DNA of 43,507 bases from an uncultured Bacteroidia bacterium. GTDB taxonomy: Bacteria > Bacteroidota > Bacteroidia > Bacteroidales > UBA932. Every line of letters begins with the position of its first letter. The stretch's first letter is position 1. Both the position numbers and the translations under genes were made by a program. The notes beneath the pieces are model-generated. The model saw nothing but the letters and a program-made list of their open reading frames with translations, made no database searches and was not told the DNA's origin. Positions 19,130-27,650 of this stretch are shown here, piece after piece. The DNA lies in contig CACYZM010000019.1 of the NCBI GenBank assembly GCA_902778855.1, positions 1-43,507 of the forward strand, in the 5' to 3' direction.

Positions 19130-20182
19130 GTGCGGCGTTCGGGAGTCCTCCTTCTGGGCATTTGGCTCTGTTGCGGATCTTTGCAGGCTTGTGGGCAGGA
19201 GATCCGCTGCACGGCGTTGCCGCAGCAGAAACTCTCGGTCAAGCCCGGCCAGTATTCCGGCATTACCTATGTTTCCGACGACCGGTACGCCGTCGTCGAT
19301 GACAAGAAGCGTGGCGGGGGCATCCTTTTCTTCGACATCCCCATCGATGAAAACGGTGTGGTTCGTACGGCCCAGGTCCAGTGTACCGTTCCTTCCGGAA
19401 CGGCGGCGGCCACCGGTTCCAGTCCGGACAACGAAGGCGTCGTCTATGCGAACGGAAAGCTTTATGTTTCCGCCGAGAACCAGACCATCTGCGAGTATGA
19501 CCTCGACGGCGTGGCGACTGGAAAATCTTTCACAATTCCGGCCGATATGCGCCGGAAATCGATTGCCGCCAACGGCGGTTTCGAGGCCCTGGCCTACAAC
19601 GAAGTGACCGGCCGTTTCTGGACGACCACCGAGTTTCCCCTGAAACAGGATACGGTTCCGCCCCGCCTGCACCGTCTCCAGCGTTTCGGCGCCGATTTCC
19701 AGGCGGACGCCCGCTATCTGTACCAGATGGACGAACCCGTCAAGACGGCTGCCGAGGGGAAAGCGGCCTGGGCGTATGTCTTCGGCATCCCTGCTATGAC
19801 GGCGCTCGACGACGGCCGGCTCCTCGTCCTGGAGCGGGAGGTTTATGTGCCGCGCAGCCGTCCGATGGACATTTTCTCCCAGTCCTTCACGAAAACGAAA
19901 ATCTACCTGGTCGATCCTTCCGGCAATCCGGCGGAGATCCTCCCCAAACAGCTGCTCTGTGAATTTGAGACGCATATGGCCTTTACGGCATCGGGCATTG
20001 ACGTGGCGCTTGCCAACTACGAGGGTATGTGCCTCGGCCCCCGGTTGCCCGACGGCCGGCGCTGCCTGGTCCTGATTGCGGATTCCCAGGCGGGGATGGC
20101 GTCCCTGGCGGCTTCGTTCGGCCGCAAGCAGCTGACCTGCGAGTTCGTGAAGGTCCTTCTGCTCGAAGGCAAGGGCATTTAA
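19130..20182 (+). CDS. Esterase-like activity of phytase family protein (secreted)
   Basis: The 350-residue protein begins with a hydrophobic export signal, possibly a lipoprotein signal (SLQAC, Cys21). The body matches the esterase-like phytase family (PF13449 type), predicted to be a beta-propeller: YSGITYVSDDRYAVVDDK, NEGVVYANGKLYVSAEN, GFEALAYNEVTGRFWTTTE. Such proteins are thought to be secreted phosphodiesterases or phosphatases. GTG at 19130 is the most likely start because it lies directly after the upstream stop and is needed for the signal; no ATG is available near the signal. Enzyme activity is unproven. Confidence 0.8.
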   Translation: MRRSGVLLLGIWLCCGSLQACGQEIRCTALPQQKLSVKPGQYSGITYVSDDRYAVVDDKKRGGGILFFDIPIDENGVVRTAQVQCTVPSGTAAATGSSPDNEGVVYANGKLYVSAENQTICEYDLDGVATGKSFTIPADMRRKSIAANGGFEALAYNEVTGRFWTTTEFPLKQDTVPPRLHRLQRFGADFQADARYLYQMDEPVKTAAEGKAAWAYVFGIPAMTALDDGRLLVLEREVYVPRSRPMDIFSQSFTKTKIYLVDPSGNPAEILPKQLLCEFETHMAFTASGIDVALANYEGMCLGPRLPDGRRCLVLIADSQAGMASLAASFGRKQLTCEFVKVLLLEGKGI

Positions 20183-20197
20183 TCCGTCTCTCCTGCG

Positions 20198-20707
20198 ATG
20201 AAGACACGTCCGGATATCGACGAATTGTTCCGCCTGTATTATCGGCCGCTGTGTATGTATGGCGCCCGGTTCCTGGGTGATGCGGATGCGGTGGAAGATG
20301 TGGTGCAGGCTGCGTTCGTGTCGCTTTGGGAACGGCTGCAGGCCGGCGGGCAAGTGGATCAGCCGAAATCCTATCTGTATCGCACCGTCCACAACCGTTG
20401 CATCGACCAAATCCGGCAGAAGCAGGTGGAAACGCCGGTCAGCCTCGGGCAGTTGACCTATGACGTGCCCGATGAAGAGACCGTCGACCGTTCTTTCCTT
20501 TGGGCCCGGCTCTGGACGGCCATCGACCGGCTGCCCCGCGCCCGGCGGGAAATCCTGCTGCTGAGCAAACGCGACGGACTGTCGCTGGCCGAGATCGCCG
20601 AGCGGCTGGGCATCTCCAAAAACACGGTCCACAACCAGTTGACCAAGGCGCTGCAGACGCTTCGAAACGGCTCCGATCCGGTTTTCTTCAAAATTTTCCT
20701 TTGGTGA
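20198..20707 (+). CDS. ECF RNA polymerase sigma factor (Bacteroidota FecI-like)
   Basis: The 169-residue protein has the two ECF domains. Region 2 is DELFRLYYRPLCMYGARFLGD...VEDVVQAAFVSLWERL (about residues 6-45). Region 4, about 105-160, has the helix-turn-helix LSLAEIAERLGISKNTVHNQLTKAL. It directs RNA polymerase to specific promoters when released from its anti-sigma factor. The neighbours are a short FecR-like protein, an STN-domain receptor and a DUF4249 lipoprotein, the classic arrangement of cell-surface signalling in this phylum. The 52-base gap to the anti-sigma gene may hold a promoter used by the sigma factor itself. Confidence 0.93.
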   Translation: MKTRPDIDELFRLYYRPLCMYGARFLGDADAVEDVVQAAFVSLWERLQAGGQVDQPKSYLYRTVHNRCIDQIRQKQVETPVSLGQLTYDVPDEETVDRSFLWARLWTAIDRLPRARREILLLSKRDGLSLAEIAERLGISKNTVHNQLTKALQTLRNGSDPVFFKIFLW

Positions 20708-20759
20708 ATAGTCATTTTTGAGGTCTTCTCCGTCATAGGGGTGTAAAGCTAGAACAACC

Positions 20760-21212
20760 ATGACGGAATTCAACGAAAATGACCTCGAATTCGTAGCCCG
20801 GAACTACCGCTCCGACAAGTTCGATACCCGAAAAGCCCTCCGCCGTTTCCACGCGGAAACCGATAGCCCCGTTCACCGCCGCTGGTGGATGACGGCCGCT
20901 GCCGCGGCCGCCTCCATCGTCGTGCTGTTCGCCGCCGGCTACGGCATCCGCAGCTGGGTGCGGCAGCGGCCCGAGCCGGCTCCGACGGAGCGGCCCGCCC
21001 TCAATCCCGATGTGGCCGTGACCCACGAATTCGTGTACGACAACGTCCCGGTCGAAGCCGTGCTGGCGGAACTCTCCGCCTATTATCACTGCACCCTCAC
21101 CACGGCGCCTACCGACAAAAAACTGACCGCCACGTTCCCCGACGACGACATCGACTACATTGTCGGTCTGATCGAGACTGCCTTGGACATTCAAATCACG
21201 GTGGAACGATGA
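20760..21212 (+). CDS. Minimal FecR-like anti-sigma factor (no central FecR domain)
   Basis: The 150-residue protein has a charged cytoplasmic N-terminus of about 40 residues, one membrane helix (about 43-62), a proline-rich linker (67-85), and a C-terminal region (88-150). That region resembles the DUF4974 domain at the end of Bacteroidota FecR proteins: EFVYDNVPVEAVLAELSAYY...KLTATF...IVGLIETALDIQITV. The usual FecR regulator of about 300 residues or more has a further periplasmic FecR domain in between; that part is absent. Position between the ECF sigma factor and the receptor supports an anti-sigma role. Its stop overlaps the receptor start (ATGA at 21209-21212). Confidence 0.7.
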   Translation: MTEFNENDLEFVARNYRSDKFDTRKALRRFHAETDSPVHRRWWMTAAAAAASIVVLFAAGYGIRSWVRQRPEPAPTERPALNPDVAVTHEFVYDNVPVEAVLAELSAYYHCTLTTAPTDKKLTATFPDDDIDYIVGLIETALDIQITVER

Positions 21213-23671
21213 AACGCGCCCTTGTCTTCCTTTTGCTGCTGCTGCCGTTTGCACTGTGGGGCCAGCCGCGGAATGCGACACTGAAAGCCCGGATGGACAG
21301 TCTGGAACGCGCTTTCGGCGTTCACTTCGTGTACGACGCCAGCCTGCCGGTCGAGGTGCCGACGACGTTCGAAGTCGATGCGGCGGCGAGTCTCCGGCAG
21401 AATCTGGAGCGATTGTTCGACGGAACCGGCATTAACTGGCAGTTGAAGAAGAAACACGTCGTCCTGACGCCGGCGAAGCAGGCGATCCCGCAGCGGCCGG
21501 CGCCCACGATGCCGGTCGATCCCTCCGCGCTCTCCCCGGCGGTGGACTCACTGCCCGCCGCCTCCATCACCGGCCATATCGACAGGGATATGAACTATAC
21601 GCAGACAGGGCTCACGAAACTCGACGGTGCCGCCTTCCAGCGCGCCTTCTCGGCGTTGAGCATACCGGACGTGATCAAGACCCTGCAGGCCCTGCCGGGC
21701 GTGGCTTCCGGCACGGAACTGCTTTCCAACCTCTATGTCCACGGCGGTGACGGCAGCGACAACCTGTATCTGCTCGACGGCGTGCCGCTCTACCAGATCT
21801 GCCACCTGGGCGGCATCTTTTCCGCCTTCAACACCGACGCCATCGAGACGCTGGATTTCTACAAGAGCGGCTTCCCGGCCCGCTTCGGCGGCCGGACCTC
21901 GTCGGTGGTCGATATCACCACCCGGGAAGGCGATCTCCACGACTACCACGGCACCTTCTCCCTCGGTCTGCTGGAAAGCCGTTTCCAGATCGATGGCCCG
22001 ATCGTGCCCGAAAAGACTTCTTTCAATTTTGCCATTCGCCGCACCTGGGCCGATGCGGTGCTCTATCCGGTGTTTTGGTATACCAACCTGCGAAAAAAGG
22101 AGAATGATCCGGAGACCTGGAGCAATTATTCCTTTACCGACCTGAACGCCCGCCTGACCCACGTTTTTGCCGACAAGAGCCGCCTGTCGGCCGGCGTCTA
22201 TGTCGGCCGGGACCGTTTCAAGTTTTCGGTGTGGGATGAATGGGAGTACGGCCTCGCATCTGCCCGGGACACTTCGCGCGTACTGCTCAGCTGGGGCAAT
22301 GTCCTGGCCTCCGTCGACTGGAAGAAAGCGTTTGATAACGGGATGCACCTGCATCTGATCGCGTACGGATCGGACACCCGTTCGCTGGAACGCTACGAAG
22401 AATTGTCTTTCGGCAGTCACGTGGGCGGCGAGCAGGAGAAGATTGATGGGCACGGCCTCTTGGATGACCTGGGCCTGACCGCCCATCTGGACTGGAACCC
22501 GACGCCCACGCACCACGTACGCTTCGGATCCGGCGCCATCCGGCACGCTTACCGGCCGCACTTCGCCTATGAAAGGAACTGGGAAGTGATGGACAGCGAC
22601 AGCCTGCGCCGGGCCGCCTGTGAAGTCAGCGTCTATGCTGAAGATGAAATGCGCCTGGCGCCGTGGCTGACGGCCAATGCCGGCCTGCGCAATACCGTCT
22701 ATTTCTCGGAAGGCCGGACCTGGAATTCCCTGGAGCCGCGTCTGGCCCTGAAGATGCAGTGCACGCCCGCGCTCAGCCTGAAGGCCTCTTATGCGGCGAT
22801 GAGCCAGTTCTCGCACAAAGTGGCCACGACCTACCTCGACCTGCCGACCGACTGCTGGCTGCCGTCCAGTGCGGAAGTTCCGCCGATGCGCTCCCGCCAG
22901 TTTGCCGGAGGCGTCTATGCCCGCCTGCCCCACGATATGCATCTGAACGTCGAAGGCTGGTGGAAAAAGATGGACAACCTGATCGAGTACAGTGGTATGA
23001 ATACGTTGTTTCCGCGGTTGACCGACTGGGAACGGCATTTCCGGACGGGGGAGGGGCGCTCGTATGGCCTGGAGGCGGACTTCGGCTATGAAACGCCGGC
23101 CCTGACCGTCAATGCCTTCTATACGCTCTCCTGGAACGAGCGTTACTTCCGGGACATCTGGCCCGACTGGTACCGCGACCGCAACGACAACCGCCACAAA
23201 CTGACCCTGCAGGCCAACTGGCGTGTCAACGAAAAGTGGGAACTCTATGCCGCCTGGAACTATCACAGCGGCAACCGGATGTCGCTGGCCACCCTCTATG
23301 CGCAGGGAATCTGGATCCAGGATGAAAACCGTTTGCGCCGACTCGTCGATGGGGGCGACATCGTTTTCAATACGTCGGACCGCTGGGTTTATGAGGCGCC
23401 GAACAACGTAAAACTGCCGGATTACCATCGGCTCGATTTCGGGTTCAACCGGCACCGGAAGACCCGTCGGGGCAACGAATCCATCTGGAACTTCAGTCTC
23501 TACAACGTCTATTGCCGGCTGAATCCCCTGTATGCCCTCGTCCGCCGTCAAGGCAAGGCAGCCAATACCGGCGATGACAGTTATCTGATCCGGGAAAAGA
23601 TCGCCTTTTCCGTCAAGGGCTATGGGATCGTCCCGTTGATTCCGACTTTCAGTTACACCTTGAAGTTTTAA
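21209..23671 (+). CDS. TonB-dependent receptor with STN signalling domain
   Basis: The 820-residue outer-membrane protein has a signal peptide (cleavage near residue 18). An STN domain at about 25-87 (LERAFGVHFVYDASLPVEV...NLERLFDGTGINWQL) follows, then a plug domain at about 150-240 (VHGGDGSDNLYLLDGVPLY, GRTSSVVDITTREGD), then a beta-barrel ending in an aromatic residue (LKF). The carboxypeptidase-regulatory-like domain common in such Bacteroidota receptors is not apparent between STN and plug. STN domains pass the ligand-bound signal to a FecR-type anti-sigma factor, consistent with the two genes upstream. Substrate is unknown. I used ATG 21209, where the signal peptide starts. Confidence 0.9.
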   Translation: MKRALVFLLLLLPFALWGQPRNATLKARMDSLERAFGVHFVYDASLPVEVPTTFEVDAAASLRQNLERLFDGTGINWQLKKKHVVLTPAKQAIPQRPAPTMPVDPSALSPAVDSLPAASITGHIDRDMNYTQTGLTKLDGAAFQRAFSALSIPDVIKTLQALPGVASGTELLSNLYVHGGDGSDNLYLLDGVPLYQICHLGGIFSAFNTDAIETLDFYKSGFPARFGGRTSSVVDITTREGDLHDYHGTFSLGLLESRFQIDGPIVPEKTSFNFAIRRTWADAVLYPVFWYTNLRKKENDPETWSNYSFTDLNARLTHVFADKSRLSAGVYVGRDRFKFSVWDEWEYGLASARDTSRVLLSWGNVLASVDWKKAFDNGMHLHLIAYGSDTRSLERYEELSFGSHVGGEQEKIDGHGLLDDLGLTAHLDWNPTPTHHVRFGSGAIRHAYRPHFAYERNWEVMDSDSLRRAACEVSVYAEDEMRLAPWLTANAGLRNTVYFSEGRTWNSLEPRLALKMQCTPALSLKASYAAMSQFSHKVATTYLDLPTDCWLPSSAEVPPMRSRQFAGGVYARLPHDMHLNVEGWWKKMDNLIEYSGMNTLFPRLTDWERHFRTGEGRSYGLEADFGYETPALTVNAFYTLSWNERYFRDIWPDWYRDRNDNRHKLTLQANWRVNEKWELYAAWNYHSGNRMSLATLYAQGIWIQDENRLRRLVDGGDIVFNTSDRWVYEAPNNVKLPDYHRLDFGFNRHRKTRRGNESIWNFSLYNVYCRLNPLYALVRRQGKAANTGDDSYLIREKIAFSVKGYGIVPLIPTFSYTLKF

Positions 23672-23674
23672 GCG

Positions 23675-24616
23675 ATGAAGAAACATACCTTTGGAATCCT
23701 GTGTCTCACGGTCCTGGCGGCCTGCGCCTGCGGCAAAGAGTTTGAACTGGAGGTGACCTCCGATCCGAAACTCTTCCTCCAATGCTGCCCCGGCCCCGGC
23801 GATACGACCATCATTCAGCTCAACCGGACCTTCGCGGTGGGCAGAACCGCGGATAACGTGCTGCTCCTGGAAGACGCGGACATCGATTTCGTGGTCAACG
23901 GAACGCCCTACTATGTGGAGCGTGCGGTGGATACGGCGGGCGTGATCCCGCCCGGCTGCTGGTTCGTGGTTGCTTCGCTCCAAGCGGGCGATGAGGTGGC
24001 TGTCGAAGCCCGTGCCGATGGGTTCAATCCCATTTCAGCCCGGGTGACACTGCCTTCTCCCGCGCCCGATTTTACCTGGAAATTCAACCGGGATTCCGTC
24101 CGTATCACCTTCCGCGACGATTCGGCCACCGAAGACTGGTACGGCCTGGCCGTCTATTGCGAGCGGACCCTCATCAATTTGGATACCGGGCAGGAAAGGG
24201 TCCTGAAGCAGAATCTCCTCCCGCTGAACGGCTCTTCCGACAGCTGGTGGTATTCGAAGGTCCGCAATTATGTCGACATCCCGTTCAACGGGTGGTCGTT
24301 CGGGTACGCCTGGAGCATGGTCCGGGTCTGGCCCGATACGGGTTTTTCGGGGCAGGAGACGACCCTGTTCATGCCCACGCGGGACATCGTTTCCTATGTC
24401 GGGAATTACGAGCAGCACGACCGCTTCAAGGTACGGCTCTACCGGGTTTCGAACGAATTTTTCCGCTACGGCGTCGCCCTGGAGCATATGCGCAGCAACA
24501 CCCTGGCGGAAGCCGGTCTGGCTCCGGCCGCCTATGCCTATTCCAATGTCCACGGCGGCGTAGGCGTCCTCGCCGCGTGGAACGTGTGTGAGACCGGCTG
24601 GCTCACATTGCCGTAG
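23675..24616 (+). CDS. DUF4249 family lipoprotein
   Basis: The 313-residue protein has a lipoprotein signal ending LAAC (Cys17; a second Cys follows at 19). The N-terminal part VVNGTPYYVERA...VVASLQAGDEVAVEARADGFNPISARVTLP and the overall length match DUF4249 (PF14054 type), lipoproteins commonly encoded after TonB-dependent receptors in Bacteroidota. It is likely on the outer membrane and may assist the receptor in binding cargo. The gene starts 3 bases after the receptor stop. It converges with the - strand Na/Pi gene, with only 11 bases between the two stop codons and no obvious terminator. Confidence 0.82.
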   Translation: MKKHTFGILCLTVLAACACGKEFELEVTSDPKLFLQCCPGPGDTTIIQLNRTFAVGRTADNVLLLEDADIDFVVNGTPYYVERAVDTAGVIPPGCWFVVASLQAGDEVAVEARADGFNPISARVTLPSPAPDFTWKFNRDSVRITFRDDSATEDWYGLAVYCERTLINLDTGQERVLKQNLLPLNGSSDSWWYSKVRNYVDIPFNGWSFGYAWSMVRVWPDTGFSGQETTLFMPTRDIVSYVGNYEQHDRFKVRLYRVSNEFFRYGVALEHMRSNTLAEAGLAPAAYAYSNVHGGVGVLAAWNVCETGWLTLP

Positions 24617-24627
24617 GTGTGTAAGGA

Positions 24628-26589
24628 TTACTCGTGGAACGTGTAGCCGTACTCGCCTTTGGTCACGAAGTTCTCGGCGTAGGGGCCGATCTTCCGGCGG
24701 ATGCGGGCGATGGTGGCATCGACGGTGCGGGTGGTTGCCAGGGCGTCGTCGGGCCAGAAGGCCTGCAGCAGTTCCTCGTGTGAGAAGACCTTTTCGCGGT
24801 TCTCCATCAGGAGTTTCAGCACTTCGTATTCGTTCTTGCCCAGGGAGACGGGTTCGCCGTCGACGCGGACCTCTTTGCCGTCGGTATCGATCTCGATGCC
24901 GCGGAAGCGGATGCCGTTGCGGGCGGCGCCCAGGCGGGCCTCGACCACGTTGATCACATAGTCGCCCGTCTTCTCGCATTCGGCGATCAGGTCGGTGAAC
25001 ACCGTACCGTTGTCGTAGCCATAGACCCGTTTGTCGAGGTTTTCGACGTTCTGCTGCTTGAGTTTGTTGCGGCAGATGTTGATGCGCGATTCGATGTCTT
25101 CCGACAGGGCGATGTCGTAGCCCTCCCGGTCACCGGTCAGCAGTTCGTTCATCCGGGCGAGCGATTCGTCGAGCAGCGAGAACATTTCCTCGACGCCGGC
25201 TTCCTGTTCCGCGATGAAAACGATCTTGTTTTCGCGCTTGCGCTTCAGGATGCGGGCGAGGTTGTAGCAGCCGTCGCCCACGGATTCCAGTTCGCCGATC
25301 TGGCGCAGCATGCCGCGGATGGTCTCCTTGGTGTCGTCGGACAGGTGTGCGTCGCCCACCTGGCCGAGGTAGCGGCCGATCTCGTTCTCCATCCGGTCGC
25401 TGATGCCCTCGTATTTCTCGATGCGTTCGAAGAGTTTGGCGAAAGCCTGGTCGTCCTGCGTGGTGTAGAGTTCCCGCACCAGCTCGAACATGCGCTGCAT
25501 CCGCTTGCCGAAGTCCTCGATCTCCTTCTGCGCCTGCAGGACGGAGATTTCCGGCGTCTTCATCAGACCGCCGCGGATATATTTGAGGCGGAACTCGTCT
25601 TCCTCCTCGGTCTTCTTCGGCTTGATGATGCGGCACACCAGTTTCTCCATCTGCGGGATGAATCCGATGAGCAGGGCCGTGTTGATAATGTTGAAGCCGG
25701 TGTGGAAGGTGGCCAGCGCAAAGGTCAGGCGGACCGGATCCTGGACTTCCGCCGTGGTGTCGATGCCCACGATGTGGCAGACGAGCCGGACGAACGGGAA
25801 GAAGAAGATGAGCATCCACAAGACGCCGAACACGTTGAACAGCAGGTGCGCCATGGCTGCGCGCCGGGCCTGGGTGTTGGCGCTCATCGCGGCCAGGTTG
25901 GCCGTGAGCGTGGTGCCGATGTTTTCACCCATCACCAGGGCGATGCCCTGGAAGATGGAGATGGCGCCGGTGGAGCAGAGGACCATGGTGATGGCCATCA
26001 GGGCGGCGGAACTCTGGACAATGGCCGTCAGGACCGTACCGATCAGCAGGAACAGCAGGACCGTCCAGTAGTTCGTCGGGAAACTGTCGAAGAAGGCGAC
26101 GACGGCCGGCCGGTTGGCCAGGTCAAGTTCGACGCCCGTCTGGCGCAGCATACCCAGGGCGAAGAGCAGGAAGCTCAGACCGAAGAGGAAATCGCCCACA
26201 TACCGGTGCTTGCCGAGCTGGATCAGGATGATGCCGACCAGGAAGACGGGCCAGACCATGTTGGCGATGTTGAAGGAGAAACCGGCCGACATGATCCACG
26301 CGCTGAGCGTGGTACCGATGTTGGCGCCCATGATGATCGAAATGGCCTGGCTCAGCGTCAGCAGCGCGGCATTGACGAACGAGACCGTCATGACGGTGGT
26401 CGCAGCGGACGACTGGACGGCGACGGTGACCAGGGCGCCGGTGGCGACGCCGGAGAAGCGGTTGGTGGTCATGGTGCCGAGCAGGTGCCGGAGCTGCGGA
26501 CCTGCCATTTTCTGCAGGGCCTCGCTCATGACTTTCATGCCGTAGATCAGCAGGGCGATCGAGCCCAGGAGTTTCAAAGCGATCAACAT
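24628..26589 (-). CDS. Na/Pi cotransporter with PhoU-like region fused to a PhoB/OmpR-type DNA-binding domain
   Basis: The 653-residue protein has three parts. Residues 1-320 are a Na/Pi cotransporter (NptA/PF02690 type) with both inverted QSS repeats (QSSAATT at 59-65, QSSAAL at 192-197) and GANIGTTL/GENIGTTL. Residues about 345-550 are a helical PhoU-like cytoplasmic region. Residues about 558-653 (coded by 24631-24918) are a complete winged helix of the OmpR/PhoB class: VDGEPVSLGKNEYEVLKLL, the VFSHEELLQAFWP helix, the recognition helix RTVDATIARIRRKIG, and the wing ending GEYGYTFHE. Ordinary family members stop after PhoU. The sequence is continuous, with no frameshift. It could be a membrane-tethered phosphate-responsive regulator; that function is inference. 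It follows the CPBP protease gene by 3 bases. Confidence 0.9.
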   Translation of the reverse strand: MLIALKLLGSIALLIYGMKVMSEALQKMAGPQLRHLLGTMTTNRFSGVATGALVTVAVQSSAATTVMTVSFVNAALLTLSQAISIIMGANIGTTLSAWIMSAGFSFNIANMVWPVFLVGIILIQLGKHRYVGDFLFGLSFLLFALGMLRQTGVELDLANRPAVVAFFDSFPTNYWTVLLFLLIGTVLTAIVQSSAALMAITMVLCSTGAISIFQGIALVMGENIGTTLTANLAAMSANTQARRAAMAHLLFNVFGVLWMLIFFFPFVRLVCHIVGIDTTAEVQDPVRLTFALATFHTGFNIINTALLIGFIPQMEKLVCRIIKPKKTEEEDEFRLKYIRGGLMKTPEISVLQAQKEIEDFGKRMQRMFELVRELYTTQDDQAFAKLFERIEKYEGISDRMENEIGRYLGQVGDAHLSDDTKETIRGMLRQIGELESVGDGCYNLARILKRKRENKIVFIAEQEAGVEEMFSLLDESLARMNELLTGDREGYDIALSEDIESRINICRNKLKQQNVENLDKRVYGYDNGTVFTDLIAECEKTGDYVINVVEARLGAARNGIRFRGIEIDTDGKEVRVDGEPVSLGKNEYEVLKLLMENREKVFSHEELLQAFWPDDALATTRTVDATIARIRRKIGPYAENFVTKGEYGYTFHE

Positions 26590-26592
26590 GGA

Positions 26593-27423
26593 TTATGGGG
26601 TTTTTCGAGCGTTTTTCAGGTGGATGCGCCACAGGTACCAGACCGAGAGGCCCAGCCCCAGGATGACGGTGATGATGGAGGCTTCGGCGCCGAACGCGCC
26701 GCCGGTGAGGCAGTCGGGACCGTTGACGGTCGCCTGGAGGAGGGATTTCCCGGCGTTGCCGCCGGAAACCTGGAAGCCGAAGACGTTGCCCTGGACGAAA
26801 TTCCACGCCCAGTGGATGCCGATGGGAAGCCAGAGCGTCCCGGAATACTTGTAGGCGGCGCCGAGCAGCAGGCCGGCTTCGATGGCGATGGCCAGCGACG
26901 ACCACCACGTGGCGCCGGGCTGGCCGTAATGCATGGCGCCGAAAAGCAGGGCCGACACGGTCAGGGCGGCGACAAAGCCCCATTTTTCGTCGATCCAGCG
27001 GAAGAGCACGCCCCGGAAGAGGATCTCTTCGCCGACGCCTACATACAGGAAAAGGAAAAAGGCCGAGATGATGGCGAGCGGCCGGTCGGTGCCGGCGCCG
27101 GTGATGCGGTAGAGGCCGAAGGCCATCATCACCAGCACGACGGCGGCCATAAAGCCCGCGCCGACGGCCAGGCCTTTGGCGGTGTCGCCAACGAGTTTTG
27201 CCCGGGGGATGTCTCTCGCGGGGTGTTTTTCAAACCACTTGACGAAGACTGCGTAGAGGGCGATCATCGCGGCCGAGACGGCGATGGCAATGATCCAGTT
27301 GACCCAGTCGATGGCGGAGATGTCGCCTGCCATCTGGGCGCCGGCGTACATCAGCAGCGCGAGTACGAAGCTGGCGATCAGCAACAGTACCCATTTCCAG
27401 ACTGGCATCGACTTGATGGACAT
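26593..27423 (-). CDS. CPBP family intramembrane glutamic endopeptidase
   Basis: The 276-residue polytopic membrane protein has the CPBP/Rce1-like motifs: EEILFRGVLFR (Glu132, Glu133, Arg137), AMHYG (His165) and HWAWNFVQG (His204, Asn208). These form the active site of intramembrane metal-independent glutamate proteases such as Rce1, and of bacterial homologues that process peptides or regulate membrane proteins. At least six helices are expected. It is the middle gene of a three-gene - strand operon, 10 bases after the DUF6440 gene and 3 bases before the Na/Pi-regulator fusion. The natural substrate is unknown. Confidence 0.9.
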   Translation of the reverse strand: MSIKSMPVWKWVLLLIASFVLALLMYAGAQMAGDISAIDWVNWIIAIAVSAAMIALYAVFVKWFEKHPARDIPRAKLVGDTAKGLAVGAGFMAAVVLVMMAFGLYRITGAGTDRPLAIISAFFLFLYVGVGEEILFRGVLFRWIDEKWGFVAALTVSALLFGAMHYGQPGATWWSSLAIAIEAGLLLGAAYKYSGTLWLPIGIHWAWNFVQGNVFGFQVSGGNAGKSLLQATVNGPDCLTGGAFGAEASIITVILGLGLSVWYLWRIHLKNARKTP

Positions 27424-27433
27424 AGGGGAGGGG

Positions 27434-27613
27434 TCAGCGGGTGACGATAACGTTTCCTTTGGCGTCGAGCAGCGGCGTCAGGCCGCCCGCGCCGCCGCCG
27501 GCGTTGACGAACAAGTAATTGACTCCCGTTTCGTTGTCGATGATGACACAGGCGGTGGTGAGCATGCCCACCCCGTTCTTTTCGTCGATGGTAAATCGTT
27601 TCTCTCTTGCCAT
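27434..27613 (-). CDS. DUF6440 family small protein
   Basis: This 59-residue protein reads MAREKRFTID at its start, with NETGVNYLFVNAGGGAGGLT in the middle and LLDAKGNVIVTR at its end. The pattern of an enzyme-like strand, then ETGVNYLF, then GGLTPLLD, is that of DUF6440, a small family without a known role. It is the first gene of the operon with the CPBP protease and the Na/Pi-regulator fusion. The ATG lies 6 bases after a perfect TATCTTTG box, so the transcript may be nearly leaderless. Confidence 0.82.
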   Translation of the reverse strand: MAREKRFTIDEKNGVGMLTTACVIIDNETGVNYLFVNAGGGAGGLTPLLDAKGNVIVTR

Positions 27614-27619
27614 AATCTA

Positions 27620-27650
27620 CAAAGATAATATTTTATGGCCAAAATCCAAA
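27620..27650 (-). promoter_or_regulatory. Bacteroidota promoter for the DUF6440-CPBP-Na/Pi operon
   Basis: On the - strand, TTTG (27647-27650) and TATCTTTG (27620-27627) are separated by exactly 19 bases, which fits the Bacteroidota housekeeping consensus TTTG-N19-TAnnTTTG. It lies in the 39-base gap after the lacI-type gene, so the operon can be expressed independently of that regulator. Confidence 0.75.

Noticed and set aside
24617-24627. Terminator between the converging DUF4249 and Na/Pi genes
   Set aside because: Only 11 bases separate the stop codons, and no hairpin with a T-run is present.
25345-27444. 699-codon open frame on the + strand opposite the Na/Pi and CPBP genes
   Set aside because: The - strand genes have complete catalytic and transport motifs; this frame is repetitive in Asp, Glu, Gln and Gly and is antisense.
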